From positions 1-64,000 of the forward strand of contig NZ_FNOG01000009.1 in assembly GCF_900106525.1 (NCBI RefSeq): DNA of 64,000 bases, given 5' to 3'. Position numbers and translations under genes: made by a program. This DNA comes from Lysobacter enzymogenes (GTDB lineage: Bacteria; Pseudomonadota; Gammaproteobacteria; Xanthomonadales; Xanthomonadaceae). The notes below the pieces were generated by a model. That model did not search any database, was not told the DNA's origin, and worked only from the letters and a program-made list of their open reading frames with translations. The number at the start of each line of letters is the position of its first letter. The first letter of the stretch is position 1. Below, piece by piece: positions 1-9,942 of this stretch.

Positions 1-27
1 ATCACGGCGGAGCCGCGTCGCTGCGGT

Positions 28-55
28 TGGATTCCGGCTTTCGCCGGAATGACGG
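28..55. repeat. 20-bp palindromic repeat (ATTCCGGC-NNNN-GCCGGAAT), single copy
   Basis: A perfect palindrome at 31-50 with an 8-bp stem and a 4-base loop, followed by GACGG. The same unit recurs at 8304, 8379, 8472, 13576, 39851 and 39927. Read in frame it gives peptides such as VIPAKAGI or WIPAFAGM, which mark this family when annotation errors translate it. Confidence 0.9.
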
Positions 56-87
56 GCAGTTGGTATGGCGTCGTAGTTGCGTTGTCG

Positions 88-170
88 CAGTCGCGGCTTG
101 CGCCGCTCCTACAGTCGGATACGAAACTTGCCGGAGCCCCTGTAGGAGCGGCGCAAGCCGCGACCGCGAC
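88..170. repeat. REP-type repeat, inverted pair
   Basis: Two inverted copies of the ~28-bp unit CTGTAGGAGCGGCGCAAGCC (and its continuation to CGCGACCGCG) face each other about 25 bp apart, so the region can fold into a large hairpin. The same unit occurs in pairs at 2353-2441, 3080-3168 and 13098-13197, and singly near 33389. It resembles REP elements of pseudomonads and xanthomonads. Confidence 0.85.
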
Positions 171-239
171 ACCGCAATCACGACAAACGCCCCCCAACCA
201 TCGCGCCCAACAAACCATCGCCATCGCCCAAAGACGACG

Positions 240-1025
240 CTACTCGCTCACCTCAGGCAACACACAGCGATACCCCAACACACCCAACCGCCCCAACAAA
301 GCCGCCATCGTCTCCACACTGCGCCCGTGCCCCGCCCCCTCGTGCATCAACACGATCGCCCCCGGCGCCAGATCGCGCTCGACCCGCGCCACCACCCGCC
401 CCGGCTCCGCCGCCACCGCGTCGTACCCGCGCGCACTCCACGCCACCCGCGCCAGCCCGCACCGCTTGAGCCAGCGAGCGACGAAAGGATTGGCCATACC
501 GACCACCGCGCGGAACCAACGCAGCCGATAACCCGGCAGCAACTCGCGCAAAGTCCGGTCGGCCTCGACGATCTCGCGCCGCATCGCCCCCGGCCCCAAT
601 CGCCAGAACGCCGCAGAAGGATGGCTGGCGCTGTGATGGCCGACGCCGTGGCCGCGCCGCACGATCTGCGCCAGCAACTCCGGCCGCGCCCGCGCGCGCT
701 CGGCGACGACGAAGAAAGTCGCCTTGGCCGCGTGCGCGTCGAGCAGGTCGAGCATCGCCTCGGTGTCGTCGGACGGACCGTCGTCGATGGTCAGCCACAC
801 CACCGGCTCGCGCGTGGGCAGACGCCGCAGCACCGGGCTGAACAAGGCCGAGCCGGGCCTCAACGTGCCCCAGACCATGGTCAAGTGGCTCAGCGCCAGC
901 GCCGGCAGGCCGAGGCGCCAGCCGCCGGCCCACCACAGGCCCAGGACGGCCAGTTGCGAGGCCGCGAACAGCCACAGCGCGACCTCAGGGTAGCGGGGCG
1001 GGCGATGGCGGACGGTTGGGGGCAT
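240..1025 (-). CDS. Polysaccharide deacetylase family protein (NodB domain)
   Basis: 261 residues from the ATG at 1025; an ATG at 1049 would add eight. Two hydrophobic segments near residues 13-45 suggest an N-terminal membrane anchor. The NodB homology domain follows. LTIDDGPSDD carries the catalytic/metal Asp pair, HGVGHHSASHPSA the H-x3-5-H metal motif, WFRAVVGMANP the R-containing motif 3, and AIVLMHEG the C-terminal His motif. Family members are carbohydrate esterase 4 enzymes removing N- or O-acetyl groups from chitooligosaccharides, peptidoglycan or exopolysaccharide. The substrate here is unknown. The gene stands alone and diverges from grxD. Confidence 0.85.
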   Translation of the reverse strand: MPPTVRHRPPRYPEVALWLFAASQLAVLGLWWAGGWRLGLPALALSHLTMVWGTLRPGSALFSPVLRRLPTREPVVWLTIDDGPSDDTEAMLDLLDAHAAKATFFVVAERARARPELLAQIVRRGHGVGHHSASHPSAAFWRLGPGAMRREIVEADRTLRELLPGYRLRWFRAVVGMANPFVARWLKRCGLARVAWSARGYDAVAAEPGRVVARVERDLAPGAIVLMHEGAGHGRSVETMAALLGRLGVLGYRCVLPEVSE

Positions 1026-1164
1026 CGGCGGAGGGAATCGGCAAAGCATCGGGCGGGGGCGATCATCGTAGCGGGGAGGGCGCTGCGGGGCATTGTCGGG
1101 CGTGGGACCGCCCGCGATGTGGCAGGCCGCCCCGGGATGCAACAGCGCGGCGGCGGAGCCGAAG

Positions 1165-1192
1165 GCGTCGGGCCTGAAGGCCCTCCCACACG
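1165..1192. repeat. GGCCTGAAGGCC-type repeat, single copy
   Basis: GTCGGGCCTGAAGGCCCTCC with flanks is the same unit that forms an inverted pair after hemB at 44385-44466. It lies in the ~295-bp gap between the deacetylase start and grxD. Nothing else was recognised in that gap. Confidence 0.75.
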
Positions 1193-1320
1193 TCGCAGCC
1201 GGAGGTTTCGAACCTTTCCAGGCAGGAAGGTTGGCCCGCTGCCTCGCGGCCGTCGCCACTTGCATCGGCGCGCCGCCGCCCCCATGTGCCCAGGACTTCC
1301 GCCAGCTCCCCGCTACCTCC

Positions 1321-2247
1321 ATGTCCCTGACTCCCGAACTGCGCTCGCGCATCGAAACCCTGCTCCACTCCAACCGCGTCGTGCTGTTCATGAAGGGCGC
1401 GCCGGACGCGCCGCAGTGCGGCTTCTCGGCCAAGGCCGCGGGCACCCTCAACGCGCTGCTGCCGCAGGGCTATGCGCACGTCGACGTGCTCAGCGATGCA
1501 GAGATCCGCGAGGGCATCAAGGCCTACGGCGAGTGGCCGACCATCCCGCAGCTGTATATCGACGGCCAGTTGGTCGGCGGCAGCGACATCATTCTGCAGA
1601 TGGCCGGCAGCGGCGAACTGCACGGCGCGCTCGGCCTGCCCGCACCCGACCGCAGCCCGCCCAAGCTCGAAATCACCGCTGCCGCGGCGAAGATGCTGCG
1701 CGATGCGGTGGCCGGCGCCGGCGAAAACTACGCCGTGCAACTGGACGTCGACGCGCGCCACAACGTGCGCCTGCAGCTGGCGCCGGTCGATGCCGACGCG
1801 GTCGCGGTGGAGATCGACGGCGTGCGCGTGCAGACCGACTGGCTCAACGCGCGCCGCGCCGACGGCGTGTCGATCGACTGGGCCGACGACGAGCGCGGCC
1901 GCGGCCTGGTCATCACCAACCCGAACGCGCCGCCGGCGGTGCGTTCGATTGCGCCGGCCGATGTGCGCGAGCGCGTGCAGGCCGGTAGCGTGCGCCTGAT
2001 CGACGTGCGCCCGGCCGACGAGCGCGCGCTGGCCCAGGCCGACGTCGCCTTCGACACCTTCGACGCCGGCACCGAGGCGCTGGAAGCCCTGCCCAAGGAC
2101 GCGCCGGTCGCGTTCCTGTGCCACCGCGGCGGGCGCAGCGCGCAGGCCGCGGAGCACTTCCGCCAGCTCGGCTTCCGCGAGGTCTACAACGTGGTCGGCG
2201 GCATCGACGCCTGGGCCGACCTGGGCGGCGGCATCGCCAAGTACTGA
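1321..2247 (+). CDS. grxD: CGFS monothiol glutaredoxin fused to a rhodanese domain
   Basis: 308 residues, about three times the length of E. coli Grx4. Residues 1-105 are a monothiol glutaredoxin with the CGFS site at Cys33 and the family signature GEWPTIPQLYIDG. Residues ~118-205 look like an A-type-carrier/HesB-like fold without the usual cysteines. Residues ~217-305 are a rhodanese domain with active-site Cys267 in CHRGGRS. Grx4 proteins bind and transfer [2Fe-2S] clusters with glutathione and BolA; rhodanese domains carry persulfide sulfur. The fusion suggests cluster and sulfur delivery by one polypeptide (inference). The ATG at 1321 fits the domain start. Confidence 0.9.
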   Translation: MSLTPELRSRIETLLHSNRVVLFMKGAPDAPQCGFSAKAAGTLNALLPQGYAHVDVLSDAEIREGIKAYGEWPTIPQLYIDGQLVGGSDIILQMAGSGELHGALGLPAPDRSPPKLEITAAAAKMLRDAVAGAGENYAVQLDVDARHNVRLQLAPVDADAVAVEIDGVRVQTDWLNARRADGVSIDWADDERGRGLVITNPNAPPAVRSIAPADVRERVQAGSVRLIDVRPADERALAQADVAFDTFDAGTEALEALPKDAPVAFLCHRGGRSAQAAEHFRQLGFREVYNVVGGIDAWADLGGGIAKY

Positions 2248-2272
2248 GCGCGCGAACATCGGCGTATTACGG

Positions 2273-2307
2273 AGCCGCGGCCTTCGGGTCGCGGCTTCGT
2301 GCTTTTT
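2273..2307 (+). terminator. Rho-independent terminator after grxD
   Basis: A stem GCCGCGGCC/GGTCGCGGC closed by a TTCG loop lies 26 bp after the grxD stop and is followed by a five-T run in GTGCTTTTTGG. Position, tetraloop and T-run agree with a terminator. Confidence 0.55.
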
Positions 2308-2352
2308 GGTCGAAGCATCGAATGCCGCAACCACGACGATAGCGGGCGGCTC

Positions 2353-2441
2353 CCTGTAGGAGCGGCGCAAGCCGCGACCGCGAAACCTCGCTTGCGTCGT
2401 AGGCGCGATGTCGCGGTCGCGGCTCGCGCCGCTCCTACAGG
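2353..2441. repeat. REP-type repeat, inverted pair (REPIN-like)
   Basis: Two 30-bp REP units in inverted orientation separated by ~29 bp (CGAAACCTCGCTTGCGTCG and following). The spacer is almost identical to that of the pair at 3080-3168, so the two pairs are copies of one ~89-bp element. Together they bracket the DUF924 gene. Confidence 0.85.
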
Positions 2442-2457
2442 GGTACTCCGTAGCTGC

Positions 2458-3015
2458 TTAGCCCTTGAAGCCGCCATCGTCGAGATAGGCCTGCTCGTCG
2501 GCCGTCGTCGCCCGCCCCAGCACCGGATTGCGGTGCGGAAAACGCCCGAAGCGCTCGATGATCTGCTGGTGCTGCACCGCCCACTGCGCCGGGTCGCTGC
2601 CGTCGCCGCTTGCGGGCAAGGCGCGATGCAGTTCGACCGAGCGCTGCTGGTCGGCAAGGTCTTCCGAGTGCTCCAGCGGCAGATAGAAGAACGGCCGCAG
2701 CGCCGGCTCGACCAGTTGGTCGTGGCCGAGTTCGAGCGCGCGCCGCGCGTAGTGGCGCGCCAGCGGATCGGTGGCGAAGGCGTGGGCGCTGCCGCGGAAC
2801 ACGTTGCGCGGGATCTGGTCGAGCAGGATCAGCAGCGCCAGCGCCGATTCGGCGTCGCGCTCGACCCAGTCGTCGTGCTCGCGCCGCGCGGCGGCGAAAT
2901 GGGCCTCGAGGAAGCCGCTGCGGCATTGCTGGTCGAAGCGGTCGTCGCGGTCGAACCAGCGATCGGGACCGGCGTCGCGCCAGAAGGCGACGACGTCTTG
3001 GGCGGTGATGGACAT
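2458..3015 (-). CDS. DUF924 family protein
   Basis: 185 residues from the ATG at 3015 (MSITAQDVV). The protein shows DUF924 hallmarks: an early FWRDAGPDRWFDRDDRFDQQ segment, LILLDQIPRNVFRG, and a C-terminal HRNPVLGR motif. DUF924 proteins are all-helical, TPR-like cytoplasmic proteins without an established function. An upstream in-frame ATG at 3054 was rejected because it adds non-conserved residues. A REPIN-like element lies on each side of the gene. Confidence 0.88.
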   Translation of the reverse strand: MSITAQDVVAFWRDAGPDRWFDRDDRFDQQCRSGFLEAHFAAARREHDDWVERDAESALALLILLDQIPRNVFRGSAHAFATDPLARHYARRALELGHDQLVEPALRPFFYLPLEHSEDLADQQRSVELHRALPASGDGSDPAQWAVQHQQIIERFGRFPHRNPVLGRATTADEQAYLDDGGFKG

Positions 3016-3079
3016 GGCGGGTCCGGTTCTGGAAGCAGGGCCGCACCGTAACACGGCGCGGCGCGGCTGCCGAAGCCTG

Positions 3080-3168
3080 CCTGTAGGAGCGGCGCAAGCC
3101 GCGACCGCGAAACCTCGCTTGCGTCGTAGGCGCGATGTCGCGGTCGCGACTCGCGCCGCTCCTACAGG
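3080..3168. repeat. REP-type repeat, inverted pair (REPIN-like)
   Basis: An ~89-bp element almost identical to 2353-2441, including its spacer. It lies between the DUF924 start and the stop of the next minus-strand gene. Confidence 0.85.
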
Positions 3169-3190
3169 TAGATCGCGAAGTACGCGACGA

Positions 3191-3754
3191 TCAGGCGCCT
3201 TCGCCGAGCTGCGTCTCCAGTTCGCTGATCCAGGCCACAGTGATGCTCTCCATCGTCACCGCGTAGATCAGCGGCCGCACCGAGCCGGACGAGTACGACT
3301 GCGCGATGAAGCGCGCGTGCCGCTCGCGGAACGCCTGCCAGGCCTCGTGCGCCTGTTCGAACGCGGCGCGGCCATCGCCGTCGAGTTGGTCGCGCAGGTG
3401 TGCGACCACGCCGTCCAGGCGGGTCTGCTCGCGGCTCAGTTCGGCCAGGGCCTGGCGGTTCATGTCGGACTGGCTGACCGCGTCGTCGCCCTGATCGCGG
3501 GCGATCGCCTCGGCCTTGCCGACGTAACTGTCGGCCACGCGCACCGCGCGTTCGGCCTTGCCGATCAGACGGCTTTCGAAGCGTTGCAGTTCCTCGACGC
3601 TGGTGTGGGCGCCGTCCAGTTCCTGCTTGAGCGCGAGCAACTGCTTGCCACGCTCGATCGCGTCGACCGTGCCGCGACGTTCGGCGATGCGTTGGATGAA
3701 GTAGAAGGCCCAGGTGAGCAGGGCGCCGATGACGGTGAAGATGAGCTGTTCCAT
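3191..3754 (-). CDS. Membrane-anchored protein with LprI-like C-terminal domain
   Basis: 187 residues. Residues 3-20 form one hydrophobic helix (LIFTVIGALLTWAFYFIQR). A charged, probably coiled-coil segment spans ~28-110. The C-terminal ~70 residues (AHEAWQAFRERHARFI, then a Ser/Gly turn and VTMESITVAWISELE) match the helical pattern of the DUF1311/LprI lysozyme-inhibitor-like family, though the usual Cys residues are absent. It may be an envelope protein with the C-terminal domain outside the membrane (inference). I do not recognise a specific homologue. Confidence 0.75.
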   Translation of the reverse strand: MEQLIFTVIGALLTWAFYFIQRIAERRGTVDAIERGKQLLALKQELDGAHTSVEELQRFESRLIGKAERAVRVADSYVGKAEAIARDQGDDAVSQSDMNRQALAELSREQTRLDGVVAHLRDQLDGDGRAAFEQAHEAWQAFRERHARFIAQSYSSGSVRPLIYAVTMESITVAWISELETQLGEGA

Positions 3755-3877
3755 GACCTGTCCTCCGGTCGTGGAAGACAGTGTCGCGCGCGGAGGTCTC
3801 AGGCCTTTGGATGGCGCGTGTCGGACGTCGCAAAACCCCTATAAAAATAGCGGTTTTTGTGACAATCCATGAAGCGT

Positions 3878-4930
3878 TCAGCGCGCCGTCGCAGTTCCAT
3901 CGCTGGGCGCCGCTGCGGCCAACAGCGCGCGCAGGATGTCCTGCGAGCGGCGCTGGCCGTAACCGCGGCCATACGCGCTGGACTGGATCGCCACGACCAT
4001 GCGCAGAGCCGGCACCAGATACAGTTTGTTGCCGCCGTTGCCGGACGCGAACACCACCTCGATCGCGCGGCCACCGACGTGCTGGGTGCGGCGATACCAG
4101 AACCAGCCGTAGTCGTCGGCGTACGGGTCGACGGCGGCGATGCGCACGCGCGGCGCCAGGATCGCGCGCAGCGTATCGGCGCGCACGATCGCGCGGCCTT
4201 GCCACGCGCCGCCGTCGAGCGCCATCTGGCCGATGCGGGCGAAGTCGCGCGCGCGCAGCGACAGATTGCCCTGGCCCTTGGCGTGGCCGCCGGCGTCGCG
4301 CTGCCAGCGCCAATGGTCGATGCCCAGCGGCGCGAACAGATGCTGCCGCGCGAACTCGTCCAGCGGCTGCCCGCTCGCGCCTTCCACGCACAGGCCGGCG
4401 AGGTAGGCGGTCAGCGAGTTGTAGGCGTAGCGCGTTCCCGGCGCTTCGCGGCGCGGCACCGACAGGGCGAAGGCGACCGGGTCGGCGGCCTCGTCCAGGC
4501 GGTCCTCGTTGCCCGGCGAGCGCGGGTTCTCGTCGTCGGCGTCCAGGCCCGAGCGCATGCTCAGCAGATCGCTCACGCGCACGCCGGCCAGCGCCGGGCC
4601 CGCGCCGGGCAGGCAGCGCGCGGCCGGCTGATCGAAGCGCAGGCGGCCGCGGTCGGCCGCGATCCCGGCCAGCAACGCGGTCACGCTCTTGCCGGCCGAA
4701 CGGATGTCGTGCAGAGATTGCGCGTCGGCGCCGTTGTAGTAGCGCTGCGCGACGACCTCGCCGTCGCGCAGCACGATCACCGCCTTGAGGTCGGCGCGCG
4801 CGTCCAGGTCCCAGCGGGTCAGCACGCGCTCCAGGCCGGCGTCGCCGGCCGCTGCCGCGCCGGCCAGCATCCACCCGACGATGGCCAGGACGATGCGATG
4901 CGGCCGCCGCGCCGCGGATGCGATGCTCAT
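3878..4930 (-). CDS. Serine hydrolase, beta-lactamase/class C PBP family
   Basis: 350 residues with a signal peptide at ~1-28 (IVLAIVGWMLAGAAAAG). The SxxK nucleophile motif is S78-A-G-K81 and the second motif is YAYN, corresponding to YxN. A Gly-rich GNGGNKLY segment occupies the place of the KTG motif. The family includes esterases, D-aminopeptidases and DD-peptidases; the substrate is unknown. The start codon overlaps the stop of the upstream gene (ATGA at 4927-4930), so the two are probably translationally coupled. Confidence 0.85.
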   Translation of the reverse strand: MSIASAARRPHRIVLAIVGWMLAGAAAAGDAGLERVLTRWDLDARADLKAVIVLRDGEVVAQRYYNGADAQSLHDIRSAGKSVTALLAGIAADRGRLRFDQPAARCLPGAGPALAGVRVSDLLSMRSGLDADDENPRSPGNEDRLDEAADPVAFALSVPRREAPGTRYAYNSLTAYLAGLCVEGASGQPLDEFARQHLFAPLGIDHWRWQRDAGGHAKGQGNLSLRARDFARIGQMALDGGAWQGRAIVRADTLRAILAPRVRIAAVDPYADDYGWFWYRRTQHVGGRAIEVVFASGNGGNKLYLVPALRMVVAIQSSAYGRGYGQRRSQDILRALLAAAAPSDGTATAR

Positions 4931-5817
4931 CGCGCGGCGTCGCGTCCCGCCAGGAACTGGTTCCAGCTGCGGTAGTACTCCGGGTCGACGGCGCGCTTGG
5001 TCACGATCAGGTCGGCGGCCTCCACCCGCGTGCGCCACTCGCCGTCCTGGGCCAGCGTCTCGCCGACTTTCGCCAGCAAGCCATCCGGCGCCAGGGTCGG
5101 ATCGGCGTCGCGGGCGAAGCCGATCATCGCCGCCATGCGCTCGCGCGCCTGGGCCAGCGCCACGCGCAGCGCCGCGCCGTCGTCGGCCAGCCAGTACTGC
5201 GCGTGGGCGCTGTAGATCGCCGGCCATTCGCGCTGCGGCGAACGCGCCTGCTCCTGCGCCTTGCGGTACTGGCGGGCGCTCATCTGCGCCTTGTTGCGCT
5301 CGACCTCGGCCAGTTCGGCCTCGATCTCCTGCGCGGTCTTGGCCTCGAGCTCGTGCACCGGCGACTGATAGGCCAGCCGCAGCGGCCGCGCGCGCGGCGC
5401 GGCGACCGGGCCGAGTTCGGCCAGCACCATCAGGGCCGACATGTCCTGGCTCATGCCGTAGCGCAGCGACAACCGCGCCGGACCGTCGGCGCGATGCAGC
5501 GCCGCCGCCAGTGCCGTGCGCTCGGCGACCACGTCGACGCGCGATGCGAGGCGTTCGCGCTGCTCCAGGCTGGCGCGCTTGAGCTCGGACGTGGAGTTAA
5601 TGAAGGCGTTGAGGCCCGCCCCGACCAGGCCTCCGGCGCTCCAGGCATCGCCGGTCTCGTCGGCCGGATGGAAGTAGAACACCCCCAGGCCCGGCCCGGA
5701 CACGATTTCGTCCGGCGGCGCCGGCGGCAGCGCCGGGGCCTGCTGCGCGGCCGCCGGCGGGGCCGCGCCCAGGACCAGCAACGCGACCAGGAATCCGCTG
5801 ACGACGATCTTGCGCAT
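4927..5817 (-). CDS. Exported protein of unknown function
   Basis: 296 residues with a clear signal peptide (MRKIVVSGFLVALLVLGAAP, cleavage after AAAQQ). The mature part has no domain I recognise. It contains a charged region around residues 170-200 (QEIEAELAEVERNKAQMSAR) and a short hydrophobic Gly-rich stretch near 50-70 (GGLVGAGLNAFINS). Its 4-bp overlap with the following serine hydrolase gene suggests a shared periplasmic role. Confidence 0.75.
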   Translation of the reverse strand: MRKIVVSGFLVALLVLGAAPPAAAQQAPALPPAPPDEIVSGPGLGVFYFHPADETGDAWSAGGLVGAGLNAFINSTSELKRASLEQRERLASRVDVVAERTALAAALHRADGPARLSLRYGMSQDMSALMVLAELGPVAAPRARPLRLAYQSPVHELEAKTAQEIEAELAEVERNKAQMSARQYRKAQEQARSPQREWPAIYSAHAQYWLADDGAALRVALAQARERMAAMIGFARDADPTLAPDGLLAKVGETLAQDGEWRTRVEAADLIVTKRAVDPEYYRSWNQFLAGRDAAR

Positions 5818-5866
5818 GGGCCTTCCCCGTTGGCCTGAGTGGAACGCGGATTCTAAGCCGAGGGAC

Positions 5867-6643
5867 TCACTCGTCGAAGCGCAGATGCCGCACCGACTTG
5901 CCGTGGCGGCGGATCAGCTTGAGCGCCTCGATGCCGACGCTGATGTGGGTGTCGACGTAGCTGGCGCTGACCTTGGCGTCGGAGGCCTCGGTCTTGACGC
6001 CTTCCGGGATCATCGGCTGGTCCGACACCAGCAGCAGCGCGCCGCACGGGATGCGGTTGGCGAAGCCGGCGGCGAACACGGTCGCGGTCTCCATGTCGAT
6101 GGCCATGCAGCGCATCGCGCGCAGGCGTTCCTTGAAGGCTTCGTCGTGCTCCCAGACCCGGCGGTTGGTGGTGTAGACCGAACCGGTCCAGTAGTCGTGG
6201 CCGAGGTCGCGGATGGTGGTGGACACCGCGCGCTGCAGCGCGAACGCCGGCAGCGCCGGCACTTCGGGCAGCAGGTAATCGTTGGAAGTGCCCTCGCCGC
6301 GGATCGCGGCGATCGGCAGGACCAGGTCGCCGAGCTGGTTCTTGCGCTTGAGCCCGCCGCACTTGCCCAGGAACAGCACCGCCTTGGGCATGATCGCCGA
6401 GAGCAGGTCCATCATCGTGGCGGCGTTGGGGCTGCCCATGCCGAAGTTGATCATGGTGATGCCGTCGGCGGTGGCGCTGGGCATCGGGCGGTCCAGGCCG
6501 ACCACTTCGGCGCCGGTCAGGCGGGCGAAGGTGTGCAGGTAGCCGCCGAAGTTGGTCAGCAGGACGTGTTCGCCGAACTGGTCCAGGGCCACGCCGGTGT
6601 AGCGCGGCAGCCAGTTTTCGACGATCTGTTCTTTGTCTTTCAT
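5867..6643 (-). CDS. amn: AMP nucleosidase (short form)
   Basis: 258 residues from the ATG at 6643, preceded by the purine-rich AAAAAAGGGAAAACCCC. The protein belongs to the PNP/UDP phosphorylase superfamily. Motifs are FGMGSPNAATMMDLL and VLFLGKCGGLK for ribose/phosphate binding, CMAIDMETATVFA with the catalytic Met-Glu pair, and LLLVSDQP with the base-binding Asp. AMP nucleosidase hydrolyses AMP to adenine and ribose-5-phosphate. This short form lacks the ~200-residue N-terminal regulatory domain of E. coli Amn, which is common in xanthomonads. Alternative: a related nucleoside phosphorylase. Confidence 0.88.
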   Translation of the reverse strand: MKDKEQIVENWLPRYTGVALDQFGEHVLLTNFGGYLHTFARLTGAEVVGLDRPMPSATADGITMINFGMGSPNAATMMDLLSAIMPKAVLFLGKCGGLKRKNQLGDLVLPIAAIRGEGTSNDYLLPEVPALPAFALQRAVSTTIRDLGHDYWTGSVYTTNRRVWEHDEAFKERLRAMRCMAIDMETATVFAAGFANRIPCGALLLVSDQPMIPEGVKTEASDAKVSASYVDTHISVGIEALKLIRRHGKSVRHLRFDE

Positions 6644-6789
6644 GGGGTTTTCCCTTTTTTGTTGTTGTAGTCCGAATATTGTCGCACGCCCATGACCATC
6701 GTCAGGGTTGGCACGGCCGCGGACGGCGGCTAGGGTTCCGAGGCTGGCCCGGGCCAGTCCCATAAGTCCGCGTTCTTCGGGGGAAATCC

Positions 6790-8241
<1,452 letters not shown>

Positions 8242-8303
8242 GCCGTTTCACCGCGTTCGCTTCGCCGCTCGCTTCGTCCGATGTGGCCGCCCTCACACCC
8301 GTC

Positions 8304-8323
8304 ATTCCGGCGAAAGCCGGAAT
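8304..8323. repeat. 20-bp palindromic repeat, single copy
   Basis: ATTCCGGC-GAAA-GCCGGAAT, preceded by GTC. It lies 66 bp downstream of the ATGA junction between the two amidohydrolase genes and reads in frame as VIPAKAGI. Confidence 0.9.
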
Positions 8324-8378
8324 CAACCGAAGCGACGCGATTGCGGCTTCGGCCGAAGCGGCGTCCTCCACATCCGTC

Positions 8379-8491
8379 ATTCCGGCGAAAGCCGGAATCC
8401 ATTTTGCTGTTGCTTCTGCAATAGGCGGGAATGGGCCGCGCGCGTTGAGTGCGAGAGAAAAATCAAAATGGATTCCGGCTTTCGCCGGAAT
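8379..8491. repeat. REPIN-like inverted pair of the 20-bp palindrome
   Basis: Two copies in opposite orientation (8379-8398 and 8472-8491). They are flanked internally by CCATTTT and AAAATGG, so the ends form an extended inverted repeat of ~30 bp with a ~60-bp core. The arrangement matches the pair at 39851-39946. It sits between the conserved stop/start junction and the signal peptide of the downstream gene. Confidence 0.9.
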
Positions 8492-8510
8492 GACGGAAGC
8501 GGGAGAGACC

Positions 8511-9830
8511 ATGCAGGCCTTGAACACCGCGCGCATACGCCAAACCGCCTTCGCCACTACCGCCCTCGCCGCCGCGCTGCTGTGCGCCAGCTTCGCCGCG
8601 TCCGCGCAGAACGTGCTGATCCGCAACGCCACCGTCCACACCGCCACCGCGCAGGGCTCGCTGGAGAACGCCGATGTGCTGGTGTCCGGCGGCGTCGTGC
8701 GCGCGGTCGGCCGCGGCCTGAGCGCGCCGGCTGGCGCGCAGGTGATCGACGCGGCCGGCAAGCCGGTCACGCCGACCTTGTTCGGCGGCATCACCGAGAT
8801 CGGCCTGGAAGAAGTCTCCGGCGAGAAATCCACGGTCGACCAGACCGTCGCGCTGGGCGCCGACACCAAGGAAATGACGGTGCGGCCGGAGTTCGACGTA
8901 ACCTTGGCCTACAACCCCGATTCGGTGCTGATCCCGGTGACCCGGATCGAAGGCATCGGCTGGACTCTGATCGGCGCCGGCACCGCCACCGGCGGCTCGA
9001 TCGTCGCCGGCCAGGGCGGCATCGAGCGCCTGGACGGCGGCGCCGACCCGATCGGCCCGCGCGCGCTATTCGTGCGCCTGGGCAAGGACAGCCTGGGCCT
9101 GAGCGGCAGCTCGCGCGCGGCGCAGTGGATGCTCCTCGACCAGCTCATCGACGAAACCCGCGGCCGCATTACCCCCGACAACCACGCCGCGTTGTTGACC
9201 CCGGCCGGCCGCGCGACCTTGCAGAAATACTTCGGCGGCGGCGGGCGGATCGTGTTCGGCGTCGACCGCGCCGCCGACATCCGGCAACTGCTGCGCTGGT
9301 CGTCCAAGCACCAGTTGCGCATCGCCATCGCCGGCGGCGCCGAAGCCTGGCGGCTGGCGCCGCAGCTGGCCGCGGCCAAGGTGCCGGTGTTCGTCAATCC
9401 GTTGTCGAACCTGCCCAGCGACTTCGACCAGGTCGGCGCCAGCATGGAAAACGCTGCGCGCCTGCGCGCCGCCGGCGTCGCGGTCGGTTTCAGCGAAGGC
9501 GGCGCCTCGCACAACGCGCGCAAGGTGCGGCAGCTGGCCGGCAATGCGGTGGCCGCGGGCCTGCCCTGGGCCGACGGACTCGCCGGCCTGACCCGGGTGC
9601 CGGCGGAAACCTTCGGCGTCGCCGGCGAAGTCGGCGCCATCGCCCCGGGCAAGCGCGCCGACCTGGTGCTGTGGAGCGGCGACCCGCTCGACGTGGCCAG
9701 CGTCGCGCTGCAGGTGTGGATGGACGGCCGCGCAATCGAAATGCGCAGCCGCCAGACCGAGTTGCGCGATCGCTATCTGCACCCGGACAACGGATTGCCG
9801 CGGGCGTATCCGTTGCCGGCCGGGCGTTGA
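8511..9830 (+). CDS. Amidohydrolase family protein lacking the HxH metal motif
   Basis: 439 residues from the ATG at 8511, which follows GGGAGAGACC and opens a good signal peptide (AFATTALAAALLCASFAASA). The same frame is open back to an ATG at 8238 that overlaps the upstream stop and has an ideal GGAGG. That start would prepend 91 residues made largely of translated repeats and bury the signal. The fold is amidohydrolase-like (IRNATVHTATAQGSLENADV at the start, GAIAPGKRADLVLWSGDP at the end). However, the HxH position reads TPTLFGGITEIG and the late Asp region reads GFSEGG, so several metal ligands are missing. It is probably a non-catalytic partner of the preceding enzyme. Confidence 0.82.
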   Translation: MQALNTARIRQTAFATTALAAALLCASFAASAQNVLIRNATVHTATAQGSLENADVLVSGGVVRAVGRGLSAPAGAQVIDAAGKPVTPTLFGGITEIGLEEVSGEKSTVDQTVALGADTKEMTVRPEFDVTLAYNPDSVLIPVTRIEGIGWTLIGAGTATGGSIVAGQGGIERLDGGADPIGPRALFVRLGKDSLGLSGSSRAAQWMLLDQLIDETRGRITPDNHAALLTPAGRATLQKYFGGGGRIVFGVDRAADIRQLLRWSSKHQLRIAIAGGAEAWRLAPQLAAAKVPVFVNPLSNLPSDFDQVGASMENAARLRAAGVAVGFSEGGASHNARKVRQLAGNAVAAGLPWADGLAGLTRVPAETFGVAGEVGAIAPGKRADLVLWSGDPLDVASVALQVWMDGRAIEMRSRQTELRDRYLHPDNGLPRAYPLPAGR

Positions 9831-9942
9831 CCCGGCGCGCGGGCGGCGCCGTCGGGTGCCGCCCGCATCGCGCGTGGCCGCACGCGCCGTAGGCCTGCGC
9901 AAGAACGCTCGCCGCTTAGGCGGCGGAGCGGGTTAGCGCCGA

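Larger units (their letters stand above)
1..239. other. Intergenic repeat region, no gene
   Basis: No coding sequence is supported here. The stretch holds a palindromic repeat (28-55) and an inverted pair of REP-type repeats (88-170). It continues as gene-free sequence up to the stop codon of the minus-strand deacetylase. The long plus-strand frames that cross it are Arg/Pro/His-rich, as expected for shadow frames in GC-rich DNA. Confidence 0.7.

Noticed and set aside
27-1988. Long plus-strand open frame (653 codons)
   Set aside because: Arg/Pro/His-rich translation without domains, antisense to the deacetylase and out of frame with grxD; a GC-rich shadow frame.
3162-4874. 570-codon minus-strand frame over the serine hydrolase
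   Set aside because: Arg-rich shadow frame that joins pieces of unrelated genes; no domain.
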